Shown here piece by piece: positions 1 to 6,879 of a stretch of 11,870 nucleotides of DNA (positions are counted from its first letter, which is position 1; each line of letters opens with the position of its first letter). Both the position numbers and the translations under genes were made by a program. The notes under the pieces were generated by a model. The model was not told where the DNA came from, made no database searches, and saw only the letters and a list, made by a program, of their open reading frames with translations. Source of the DNA: Desulfobacterales bacterium (GTDB lineage: Bacteria > Desulfobacterota > Desulfobacteria > Desulfobacterales > JAUCGF01); assembly GCA_029940345.1 (NCBI GenBank), contig JAOZRC010000099.1:1-11870 (forward strand). The letters are read 5' to 3'.

Positions 1-50
1 CCCTCGCTCTCACACTTTTTCGCTTCGATCACGACTTTCCAAACAGGCTC
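1..50. mobile_element. Terminus of a probable insertion sequence (left copy, runs off the window)
   Basis: Bases 4-51 are the exact reverse complement of 11823-11870, giving a 48-base inverted match that reaches both window edges. Read inward-out, the element edge begins GAGCCTGTTTGGAAAGTCGT, and the bases next to it (51-53) are TAA. The other copy is also bordered by TAA on the + strand. A GAGCCTG-type end beside a 3-base TNA target resembles the IS1031 group of the IS5 family, but no transposase is visible, so the family is an inference. The copy ends 14 bases downstream of the solute-binding-protein stop codon. It may simply be where an assembly broke at a multicopy repeat. Confidence 0.55.
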
Positions 51-64
51 TAAGTCCTGATATG

Positions 65-1561
65 CTATTTTTTCAGCCAAACCTCGGTGCAATCCTGGGC
101 TATTGTCGGATAGTTATCCCACCAGTTCATCACATCAGCTTTGACGGCTGGGATGCTGGGCGCTGAAAACAGGTAGCCATTGACAGCGTCATCAGCAATA
201 ATCTCCTGGCATACACCGAACCATTTTGCCTTTTCCGTTTCGTCAGACGCCTTTATCGCTTTTTGATACGCATCTTTAAATGATTGGGAATCATACTGAA
301 AATAGTAATTCGGATTGGCGTAAATGCCGATATCCCATGCCTCAGAATGTCCGATGACCGTCAGTTGATATTCCTTTTTCTTGAAAATACGTTCAATCCA
401 TTGGCCCCATTCGACAATTTCAATATTCAGTTTAACACCCACTTTACCTAGCATATCAGCAACCACTTCACCGGCGCGCCTCGAATATTCATATTTATCA
501 GGGAGCTTAATTGTGGCTTTAAAACCATCAGGATAGCCGGCCTTAGCCAAGAGCGCTTTGGCTTTTTTAGGATCGTAAGGATATTTTGCCGTTAAATCGA
601 CAAAGTAAGGTGTTCCGGGGGACCAATGTGAACCGATGGGCGTTCCGAAACCGGACATGGCCAATTCGACGACAGTCTTGCGATCAATGGCATGCGCCAT
701 GGCCTGGCGAACCAGTTTATTATTAAACGGTTCGGCTTTATTGTTGGTGGACATGATCACTTCGGCAGTTGAGGTTCCGTTGCCGACTTTAAAACGCTTA
801 TCAGCCGCTAACGCCTTAGCGGTTTCAGGAGCGGCAATGTTGCCGATAACATCAATATCGCCGGCTTTAAGAGCGGCAATCTGGGCCATGGCGTCAGGAA
901 TTATTTTAACCGTTACTTTATCTAAATAAGGCAACTGGGGATTCCAGTATTCGCTAAAACGTTCCATTTCAATTCGGTCGCCACGCACCCATTTGACGAA
1001 TTTAAAAGGACCGGTGCCAATTGGATGGGATTTGGCGTTTTTATACATTTTCATCGGGAGCATCACGGCATCCCCTTCGGCCAGGTGGGGAATAAAAAGA
1101 GCGTCGGAATCTTTAAGCGTAAGTATCAGGGTGTAATCATTCGGGGTTTCTATTTGGGTAATGCCACGGAAAAATTCAGGATGGGGATTGGTTGTATCCT
1201 TTCCCATCGCCCTTTCAAGGTTCCATTTGGCAACTAGAGCGTTAAATTCTTCGCCGTTATGGAATTTCACTTTTTGACGCAGTTTAAATGTGTGTTTTTT
1301 GCCATCGGGTGAGATATCCCAAGCCGATGCCAGTTTGGGTATAAATATGCCGTCGCGATTTACACCGACAAGGCCTTCAAAAATATGGGCTTAAACGACC
1401 CTATCAATCGCGGCGGCCGTATTACCGGTGGGGTCCAGCCCGGGCGGTTCGGCTGGTTGGCTTACAATTAATTGTCCCCCCTGCATGGGCGTATCAGCGC
1501 CGATGCCGCTTGAATAAAACAATACTGCCAGTGACAAAATAATCCAAAATGCTTTTTTCAT
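65..1561 (-). pseudogene. Family-5 ABC transporter solute-binding protein (dipeptide/nickel type), interrupted by an in-frame TAA
   Basis: The gene would encode a periplasmic lipoprotein-like or soluble binding protein of the SBP_bac_5 family, which delivers oligopeptides, nickel or similar ligands to a DppBCDF-type importer. The start at 1561 is chosen because GAAAGGA lies just upstream. The product starts MKKAFWIILSLAVLFYSSGI, a Sec signal peptide, followed by the family-typical GGQLIVSQPAEPPGLDPTGN. Codon 57 is TAA (1391-1393). Reading through it in the same frame gives AHIFEGLVGVNRDG, then PKLASAWDISPDGKKHTFKL and the rest of the family pattern to a TAG at 65-67, about 498 codons in all. 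Homologues usually have an aromatic residue (Tyr) just before this EGLV segment, so a TAC/TAT to TAA change would explain it. No frameshift is present. The gene is 38 bases downstream of the cNMP-fold gene on the same strand. No permease genes follow inside the window, because the repeat at 1-50 comes next. A sequencing error cannot be excluded. Confidence 0.82.
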
Positions 1562-1599
1562 AATTTTTCCTTTCGTTGAAATCAAAATTTAAAATAAAT

Positions 1600-2691
1600 T
1601 TAAGAGCCTTCCACCCCGGTTTCATCGGCACGTCTCAAGCCTTCCATCAGAAGCCACATAAAGTTACCGATTTCAGGTGTATCTTTTTCTTCATCCGGAA
1701 GCCCTCCGCGAAACTGAAAACGTCCCTTTTTTTCTTTCAGGATTTCATACAACGCCTCTTTATCCTCTCTATCCTGGTAATCCACTTTGATAAGGGCGCC
1801 ATCCCGAAAATATATTTGTGCGGCTCCCCCGGAAAGGCTTAAATTGAGTACACCCGTTTTCTGATTAATGTTAAACGTTTGAAACAGTTCTGAAGGTGGC
1901 ATGTCGGAAAGCTTGCCAATCATACCGGATTGAATTTCCTGGGCGCGAACAAGATTCGTTTGGGTAAGTCTGCGGGCTAGCAGGCGGGCAAAATACATTT
2001 GTAAAGGCGGAAACATTCCCAAAACTTTTCTGAAATTTTTACCGCTCAGACAAAGCACCATACCGGATTTTACCACTTTAATTGTAGCGCCAACCGGTTC
2101 ACCTGAAAGCAGACTCATCTCTCCGAAAACTTCTTCGGCACCGAGAAATGCCAAACTGACACCTTCTTCATCTAAAACTTCGACTTGACCGGAAACTATA
2201 ATATACAAATTCGTTCCGGGTTCACCCTTTTTGATTATTATTTCTCCTTCGGGATACTTTTTTAATTTTAAAAAAGTGACAAATGTTCTAAGATCATCGC
2301 CACTTAAGCTTTGAAAAATTGAAAAATTACGTAACAAGCTGGCGATCGCCTCCGTGTCCATCTCTTGTTGAGCGCCTTCCACGGGAATTGTCTTTTTACG
2401 CTTTTCAAATGCAAACCGGACCGATCCCGTACAACCGCGGCAATTGCGTTCGCATTCTTCAATCCTTGACATGGTCTCATAGAGAATCAAAACCGCAAGC
2501 AGATTGCCGACGAGCGTTCGGCAAATCATTTTTTCTTTTGGAAATGTAACCGCGGAATTAACATTGAACTTTTTTATATCATCACTCTCAGATGAAAATG
2601 AATGGCCTGACAAGACAAACCTATCTCCGAGAACATAAAAGGGACAGTTATTATTTTTAACAATCTTAAAGATTGCTTCCGGATAACTCAT
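1600..2691 (-). CDS. Cyclic-nucleotide-binding-fold protein with C-terminal DUF4388 (PATAN-like) domain
   Basis: This is a 363-residue cytoplasmic signalling protein without a helix-turn-helix, so it is not a Crp-type transcription factor. Residues 1-110 form an N-terminal region with clustered cysteines (CERNCRGC) seen with such proteins. Residues about 123-245 are a cNMP-binding beta-roll, recognisable from YPEGEIIIKKGEPGTNLYII and FGEMSLLSGEP. Residues from about 257 to 350 match DUF4388, with IGKLSDMPPSELFQTFNINQ and KTGVLNLSL. In the phosphate-binding cassette the usual Arg after Pro is missing (PVGAT instead of PRxA/PRSA), so classical cAMP or cGMP binding is doubtful. The start at 2691 has GGGAGGA directly upstream, at short spacing. 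It could share a transcript with the broken binding-protein gene 38 bases downstream. Its partner and ligand cannot be read from the sequence. Confidence 0.83.
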   Translation of the reverse strand: MSYPEAIFKIVKNNNCPFYVLGDRFVLSGHSFSSESDDIKKFNVNSAVTFPKEKMICRTLVGNLLAVLILYETMSRIEECERNCRGCTGSVRFAFEKRKKTIPVEGAQQEMDTEAIASLLRNFSIFQSLSGDDLRTFVTFLKLKKYPEGEIIIKKGEPGTNLYIIVSGQVEVLDEEGVSLAFLGAEEVFGEMSLLSGEPVGATIKVVKSGMVLCLSGKNFRKVLGMFPPLQMYFARLLARRLTQTNLVRAQEIQSGMIGKLSDMPPSELFQTFNINQKTGVLNLSLSGGAAQIYFRDGALIKVDYQDREDKEALYEILKEKKGRFQFRGGLPDEEKDTPEIGNFMWLLMEGLRRADETGVEGS

Positions 2692-2726
2692 TATTCCTCC
2701 CAGGCTGAAACTTCACCAAAAATATC

Positions 2727-2810
2727 GAATTGTAACTGTTCACTCCTACTGGCAAAAATGAATAGCTGAACGTGGTTTCGCCCAGGGGAAGTGAACGGTT
2801 ACTTCGAATT
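2727..2810. repeat. Imperfect inverted repeat with GTAAC(T/C)GTTCACT arms
   Basis: The arm at 2732-2744 (gtaactgttcact) pairs with 2790-2802 (agtgaacggttac), 12 of 13 positions. Weaker pairing continues outward through the cgaatt/aattcg ends and inward toward a loop. It lies directly upstream of the cNMP-fold gene and could be a small non-autonomous repeat or a regulatory hairpin. No second copy was found in the window. Confidence 0.5.
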
Positions 2811-2927
2811 AATTATTGATTAGTTTGAACCTTTAATTCATATATAGATATTAATATTATGGATTTTCTATGACTATACTTATAATTGATTTTAATTTCA
2901 AGATGAATATAGAATATTAGTTATGTC

Positions 2928-3091
2928 GATATGTCGGGCTTGATCATAACTTCGGCCATTTGCCAGATTGTACCGCATTCTTTTAGACTGCGCCATCACT
3001 TCGCAACTTCTGACTGGCGAAATCTAAAAGAATGCGGTACATTGCAACTGAAATTTAAAATGGCCGAAACGATGATCAAGCCCGATATATC
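2928..3091. repeat. 164-base MITE-like inverted repeat upstream of pfaD
   Basis: The two halves are near-complementary. The outer arm gatatgtcgggcttgatcat pairs with the right end, atgatcaagcccgatatatc. A middle segment (ttcggccatt / aatggccgaa) also pairs. An 18-base perfect inner stem joins 2970-2987 and 3023-3040, and pairing continues at 2991-2995 with 3015-3019. There is no obvious protein product. The element ends about 30 bases before the pfaD start codon, so it would fold in the 5' untranslated region if transcription begins upstream of it. I saw no clear target duplication, so mobility is inferred from form only. Confidence 0.7.
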
Positions 3092-3120
3092 TTATTATTT
3101 AATCAAAAGGATAACAACGA

Positions 3121-4772
3121 TGGCTTTAGATAATGTTACAAAAAACATGATTAGCTGGTGGATAAAAGCGGATACAACACCCAAACCCGATGACGAAGAG
3201 ATTAAATCGGCGCTTATGCAGGTGACCCAACCCGTATTCCTATCAGACTTACAAGGCAAACCGGCATTGGTAAAAGGTGAACTGATAACTGCCAGCCAAG
3301 TTCATCCGCCAAACACAGCCGAACACTATCCGGTAGCCGCTTATACCGCTGCGTTGGCACCTCATCATCTGGGTGATGGGCAGTTCAAACAAAGGCATGG
3401 TTTACGTTATGCTTATATCGTCGGAGCGATGGCCAACGGTATCACTTCAACTGAAATGGTTGAAATGGCAGGGCGTAACGGTATGTTAGGTTTTTTCGGC
3501 GCCGCCGGTCTCACACTTGATAAAGTGGAGGAAGCCATTGTCTGTTTGCAAAACTCTCTGAAAGACCTTCCCTACGGTTTTAACCTGATCCACAGTCCTA
3601 ACGAGCCTGGTTTCGAATTCGCCTTAGTTGATCTTTATTTAAAGTATCAAGTAAGGTTAGTTAGCGCTTCCGCTTATATGGGGCTGACATTACCATTGGT
3701 GTATTACCGCATCAAAGGGATTCATCGGGATAATGATGGTAATGTCATATGTCTGAATAAGATTATCGCCAAAGTGTCCAGGGTTGAAATCGCTCAACAA
3801 TTTTTATCACCTCCTCCGGAAAAATTATTAAAAAAGCTATTGGCAAAACAGATGATCTCACAGGATGAAGCCGTGCTTGCACGTCTTGTCCCAATGGCGG
3901 ATGACCTTACCGCGGAAGCGGATTCCGGCGGCCATACGGATAACCGGCCGGCAATCACTTTACTCCCTACAATGCTATATTTACGGGATAGGATAACGCG
4001 CAAATACAACTATGCGCATGAACCGTGTGTGGGACTCGCCGGTGGGATTGCCACACCCCAGTCAGCCGCGGCGGCTTTTGCCATGGGTGCGGCCTATATT
4101 CTGACCGGATCCGTCAACCAGGCCTGTGTCGAGGCCGGTGTATCGGAAGCCGCGCGATTACTGCTCGCAGAAGTAAAACAGGCCGATGTCACCATGGCAC
4201 CGTCCGCCGACATGTTTGAAATGGGCGTCAAAGTGCAAGTGTTGAAACGGGGCACAATGTTTGCCGTGCGAGCATCCAAACTATATGAATTATATCGTAA
4301 TTATGATTGTTTTAATGATATCCCCGCGAAACAGCGCCATGATGTGGAACAAAGAATTTTACAAGCCCGTTTTGAACAGGCTTGGCAGGAAACCAAGCGT
4401 TTTTTTGAAACGCGGGATCCGGGTCAGATTGAACGGGCGCTTGATAATCCGAAACACCAAATGGCCTTGGTGTTTCGAGCCTACCTGGGACGTAGTTCTA
4501 ACTGGGCGATCACCGGGGAACCTTCACGTAAAATGGATTTTCAGATTTGGTGCGGGCCGGCAATGGGAGCCTTTAACGAGTGGGTAAAAGGTTCATTTTT
4601 AGAAAAACCGAAAAATCGTAAGACCGTAACAGTAGCGCTGAATTTACTCTTCGGAGCGGCTGTTCAAATACGTTTAAACGGGTTGCGATTACAGGGCGTC
4701 CGGCTACCTGTCGGTTCGGATATACTTAAACCGCTTCGATTTTCGGAAATAAACTCGCTGCTTGAAGATTAA
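3121..4772 (+). CDS. pfaD: PfaD-family enoyl reductase (PUFA/polyketide biosynthesis, FMN-dependent TIM barrel)
   Basis: This 550-residue protein resembles PfaD, the trans-acting enoyl reductase of polyunsaturated-fatty-acid synthases, and the related reductases of trans-AT polyketide systems. It would reduce enoyl-ACP intermediates in the cytoplasm using FMN and NAD(P)H. Diagnostic stretches are LVKGELITASQVHPPNTAEH, ANGITSTEMVEMAGRNGMLG and LPYGFNLIHSPNEPGFEF. The nitropropane-dioxygenase-like flavin-phosphate region GLAGGIATPQSAAAAFAMGA lies near residues 303-323, followed by YILTGSVNQAC. The C-terminal part has KMDFQIWCGPAMGAFNEWVKGSF. Length fits the family (about 540). I chose the start at 3121, preceded by AAAGG; the open frame continues to 2931 but only through the inverted repeat. 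Stop TAA is at 4770-4772. There is no pfaA/B/C, ketosynthase, phosphopantetheinyl transferase or other lipid gene beside it, so its substrate supplier is elsewhere in the genome or it has another role. Confidence 0.88.
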
Positions 4773-4802
4773 GGGTTTTGCTGCTTCCGGGTCTAATCAA
4801 TT

Positions 4803-4869
4803 AATCCGATCAATCTTAATTCAGACAATGATGACGGATGCCATTGTCTGAATTAAGATTGATCGGATT
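4803..4869. repeat. Perfect 28-base inverted repeat, 11-base loop
   Basis: Bases 4803-4830 are exactly complementary to 4842-4869, with loop atgacggatgc. Weaker pairing extends outward. It begins 30 bases after the pfaD stop codon, so it may act as a transcription terminator or an mRNA 3'-end stabiliser. The following bases (gaatgattattgaattttt) have only a delayed T-run, so an intrinsic terminator is not certain. It may be another non-autonomous repeat. Confidence 0.65.
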
Positions 4870-4889
4870 GAATGATTATTGAATTTTTG

Positions 4890-5194
4890 GGCATCCTTCA
4901 CCAAAGGGTAAAAGTGGTTGACACTTTTTCATGCTCATAATGGTGCGCAAAATTTTTCGTAGCCAGTCTGTAACAGGAACAGAGGCATGAATAGGCATCC
5001 TTCATTTTCCGCTTAACACTTTAAAGGAGTGCTGAACCGAAGGTTTAGCGTTTACGCTGGCCTTTGCTAAACCTTCGGTTCAGCACTCCCCATGAAAGTG
5101 TAAACTACTTTTAAGCTATTATGAAGGATGCCCATGAATACAAAAAAATTTGCACACCCTACATGGAAAAAGTGTAAACTGGTATAAGGATGCC
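4890..5194. repeat. Outer MITE-like element with GGCATCCTT ends
   Basis: The left arm (from 4890, ggcatcctt) and right arm (to 5194, aaggatgcc) pair imperfectly over about 60-75 bases. Conserved blocks are ACACTTTTTCATG with CATGGAAAAAGTGT and GCAAAATTTTT with AAAAAAATTTGC. A second complete element with the same ggcatcctt ends lies inside it (4994-5132), so one repeat appears to have inserted into or duplicated within another. No coding capacity. Confidence 0.6.
4994..5132. repeat. Inner MITE-like element with a 24-base perfect stem
   Basis: Its ends are ggcatccttcat (4994-5005) and atgaaggatgcc (5121-5132). The centre has a perfect 24-base inverted repeat, 5026-5049 with 5066-5089, starting GGAGTGCTGAACCGAAGG, around a 16-base loop. 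The stretch between ends and stem pairs poorly (CTTAACACTTTAAA against AAAGTGTAAA). The AAAGGAGTGCTGAAC block recurs at 10409-10423 in the tmc operon, so this is a dispersed family. Confidence 0.65.
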
Positions 5195-5210
5195 GATTTT
5201 CAGCATCCTT
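5186..5210. repeat. Short hairpin AAGGATGC / GCATCCTT
   Basis: Eight perfect pairs (5186-5193 with 5203-5210) surround a 9-base loop. The hairpin uses the same GCATCCTT end sequence as the neighbouring elements. It lies 58 bases downstream of the envelope-protein stop on the minus strand and could assist termination, though no clear T-run follows on that strand. Confidence 0.45.
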
Positions 5211-5226
5211 TATTTTACAAGAATGC

Positions 5227-5252
5227 CCTGCGAGGTTTCGAAACCTCGCAGG
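5227..5252. repeat. 26-base perfect palindrome, CCTGCGAGGTTTC and its complement
   Basis: Bases 5227-5239 (cctgcgaggtttc) are directly followed by their reverse complement, with no loop base. From memory, such CTGCGAGGTTT palindromes occur as dispersed repeats in several bacterial genomes. Here it is single-copy in the window, 16 bases past the stop codon of the minus-strand envelope-protein gene, and may also serve as its transcript end. Confidence 0.6.
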
Positions 5253-5267
5253 TCTTGGAATGAATGA

Positions 5268-6236
5268 TTAAAAATGAACTTGAAGTCCGCCGCCAAAACG
5301 ACCGTCTTCAGACATAGTGTCAAATTCATCAAAAGCGGACCTTCCTTCAAGGTAAATAACAAAATTGGGCGCATCAATATTTTCGGTGAGATGAAAGCCA
5401 GTTTTAAGCACAGCATCACCCCTGGTTTTTTGGCTGGTGTGCCAAAAACCCGCACCGCCGCCGATAAAAAAGCGTGACACCGGGTAAAAAGCCAATATGA
5501 CATCACCGAGTATGGCCGGCCGGTCTCCACATCCGCTCAACAAAGGTGCGCCGCCGATAAGTCCGACAACGGCAAGTTTGTCATCAAATTTATACAGATA
5601 ACCAGCTCTTAGAGGCAGGTGGAATGTTTCCGGTGGCGGGTCCATTCTTAATACACCGACATCTCCCACAAAAAATCCTTTTTTGGGCGGCAGAGGTGCT
5701 GCTGCAACCGGTTCGGGTGCAGGTGTGGGTTTCGCTGCCGGGGGAGGTGGAATCACGGCGACAGGCGCTTCCTGTTTAGGCACAACAGTGATACTCTTTA
5801 AAGAAACATTAATGCATATTTTGGGAATGATAAATTCATACGCACTATCGTTATATTGAACGACATAACGAAACGCCGCAAACGGTTTTTTGCCGGCCCA
5901 TTCAATATCGTTTACCACCTTAATTCGTTTGCCCTTTTTATATATCATCCACATCAGTGTTTCGCCGGGTTGAACGCTGACTTCTTCCAACGCACCGGGT
6001 TTGAGTTGTTCCATAAACGGAGAGTAAAGCGCAATAGCGCCGGCTTTGCTAAACCCGAGTTTCATATCCTTGGCATACTCAAATATGATTGATGAGACGT
6101 CTTCGGCTGCCACGGTTTGACTGCCTTTATAAAAAGGATTGCGACCGAGTTGTTTTAATTTCTGGGCTGCATAAACAGAATTAATCCCAAAGACAAAACA
6201 CAATACCAAAACAAATAAACTGAACCTTTTTTTCAT
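5268..6236 (-). CDS. Secreted envelope protein with proline-rich linker and probable outer-membrane beta-barrel domain; family not recognised
   Basis: With the start at 6236 the product is 322 residues and begins MKKRFSLFVLVLCFVFGINS, a clear Sec signal peptide with likely cleavage after VYA-A. AGGGGAG lies just upstream of this ATG, which supports it over an in-frame start 25 codons earlier. The N-terminal half (to about residue 155) is a soluble periplasmic domain. A Pro/Ala-rich linker follows at about 159-190 (VIPPPPAAKPTPAPEPVAAA). The C-terminal part has alternating Gly- and aromatic-rich strands (FFIGGGAGFWHT) and ends in GGGLQVHF, a terminal Phe as in outer-membrane beta-barrels. The linker suggests a periplasm-spanning arrangement. 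I recognise no named family or function. It stands alone, with a 158-base gap to the monooxygenase-fold gene upstream. Confidence 0.7.
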   Translation of the reverse strand: MKKRFSLFVLVLCFVFGINSVYAAQKLKQLGRNPFYKGSQTVAAEDVSSIIFEYAKDMKLGFSKAGAIALYSPFMEQLKPGALEEVSVQPGETLMWMIYKKGKRIKVVNDIEWAGKKPFAAFRYVVQYNDSAYEFIIPKICINVSLKSITVVPKQEAPVAVIPPPPAAKPTPAPEPVAAAPLPPKKGFFVGDVGVLRMDPPPETFHLPLRAGYLYKFDDKLAVVGLIGGAPLLSGCGDRPAILGDVILAFYPVSRFFIGGGAGFWHTSQKTRGDAVLKTGFHLTENIDAPNFVIYLEGRSAFDEFDTMSEDGRFGGGLQVHF

Positions 6237-6394
6237 TTGAATCTCCCCTCTGATAACGTTTTTAGTTAGACCATTGACATATAATTTTAACATCTGATTC
6301 AGATAAAGCATTCAACAAGAATATGCAATACTTTTTGTCGAAATAATACAATTGTTTAATTTTCTTCTTCGTCTAAATTACCAGTACGGTTGAA

Positions 6395-6694
6395 TTAATT
6401 GGTAGGAGCGCTTGGGCGATAAACCGTATATTCAGTGGGCTGTTCCTGAAATATTTTCAGCATGGCTTCATTTTCTATACGGGTTTTACTTTTTTTCCAG
6501 TTGTTCCAGTCATCAAGACTTTGCCAAGTGCTGATAACCATCATTTTTTCAGGTTCGCCATCGGCTATCAGCGTTTCACCACATACATAACCGGTATGAT
6601 TTAAAGCATCCGATCTAAACTTCTTGAGCAAAGCGATAACCTCATTCAGTTTTTCCATTTTAAATTGTCTTTTAATCAGAACTTTAACCAACAT
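6395..6694 (-). CDS. Antibiotic-biosynthesis-monooxygenase (ABM) fold protein
   Basis: This 99-residue protein has the dimeric ferredoxin-like ABM fold. The pattern is VKVLIKRQF at the start, a helix with LLKKFRSDALNHTGYVCGET, then MMVISTWQSLDDWNNWKKSK and a C-terminal EYTVYRPSA. Small proteins of this family act as cofactor-free monooxygenases, haem-degrading enzymes or simple ligand binders. The catalytic role cannot be assigned from this sequence, and the Asn characteristic of IsdG haem oxygenases was not identified. The start at 6694 has a strong AGGAGG. It is transcribed divergently from the response-regulator gene, and a consensus-like promoter at 6754-6783 fits it. Confidence 0.8.
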   Translation of the reverse strand: MLVKVLIKRQFKMEKLNEVIALLKKFRSDALNHTGYVCGETLIADGEPEKMMVISTWQSLDDWNNWKKSKTRIENEAMLKIFQEQPTEYTVYRPSAPTN

Positions 6695-6753
6695 AATAAC
6701 CTCCTTTTGTTATTATTAAGTGTTATAAGATGGTTGAAAGATAAAATTTATTC

Positions 6754-6783
6754 ATTATTTCATTGCATAAACGTCAATGTCAA
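6754..6783 (-). promoter_or_regulatory. Sigma70-like promoter for the ABM gene
   Basis: On the minus strand TTGACA (6778-6783) is followed after 18 bases by AATAAT (6754-6759), matching the consensus at 6/6 and 5/6. It lies about 60 bases upstream of the ABM start codon and overlaps the opposite promoter at 6763-6792. Confidence 0.5.
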
Positions 6784-6792
6784 GGATATAAT
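6763..6792 (+). promoter_or_regulatory. Sigma70-like promoter for the response-regulator gene
   Basis: TTGCAT (6763-6768) is followed after 18 bases by TATAAT (6787-6792), a perfect -10. It would give a leader of about 80 bases before the ATG at 6880. It interleaves with the minus-strand promoter, so the two should compete for RNA polymerase. Confidence 0.5.
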
Positions 6793-6879
6793 TGGCAATG
6801 ATATGATTTTATATATCTTTCTTCAATTTTTTACAGATCAGGGAAAATTAATTTTTAACGAAATCGAAGAGGCTTCATC

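Larger units (their letters stand above)
2692..3120. other. Intergenic region between divergent genes, AT-rich with two inverted-repeat elements
   Basis: This 429-base stretch separates the divergent starts of the cNMP-fold gene and pfaD. It holds an imperfect inverted repeat at about 2727-2810, a very AT-rich core at about 2805-2925, and a 164-base hairpin-forming element at 2928-3091. A TATAAT occurs at 2881-2886 on the + strand, but its -35 is poor. The promoters of both genes must lie here or inside the repeats, and I cannot place them with confidence. I see no coding capacity apart from an open frame running through the 164-base element into pfaD, which I do not regard as translated. Confidence 0.6.
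4773..5267. other. Gene-free repeat-rich intergenic region
   Basis: This 495-base stretch between the convergent pfaD and envelope-protein genes has no plausible reading frame. It is almost wholly made of inverted repeats: a perfect 28-base pair at 4803-4869, a nested pair of elements at 4890-5194, a small hairpin at 5186-5210 and a 26-base perfect palindrome at 5227-5252. Transcription of both flanking genes must end here, probably at one of these hairpins, but none is followed by a convincing T-run. Confidence 0.7.

Noticed and set aside
1391..1393. Stop-codon recoding (e.g. selenocysteine or pyrrolysine)
   Set aside because: The codon is TAA, not TGA or TAG, and the family needs no such residue here. 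A point mutation or read error is simpler.
1600..2691. Crp/Fnr-type transcription factor
   Set aside because: There is no helix-turn-helix after the cNMP fold; the C-terminus matches DUF4388.
2931..3120. 63-codon N-terminal extension of PfaD
   Set aside because: It lies almost entirely within the 164-base inverted repeat, has no family similarity, and a ribosome site precedes the ATG at 3121.
5186..5252. Clear intrinsic terminator for the envelope-protein gene
   Set aside because: Neither hairpin is followed by a T-run on the minus strand, so only a possible role is stated.
4773..5267. CRISPR array
   Set aside because: The repeats are inverted and nested, not regularly spaced direct repeats with unique spacers.
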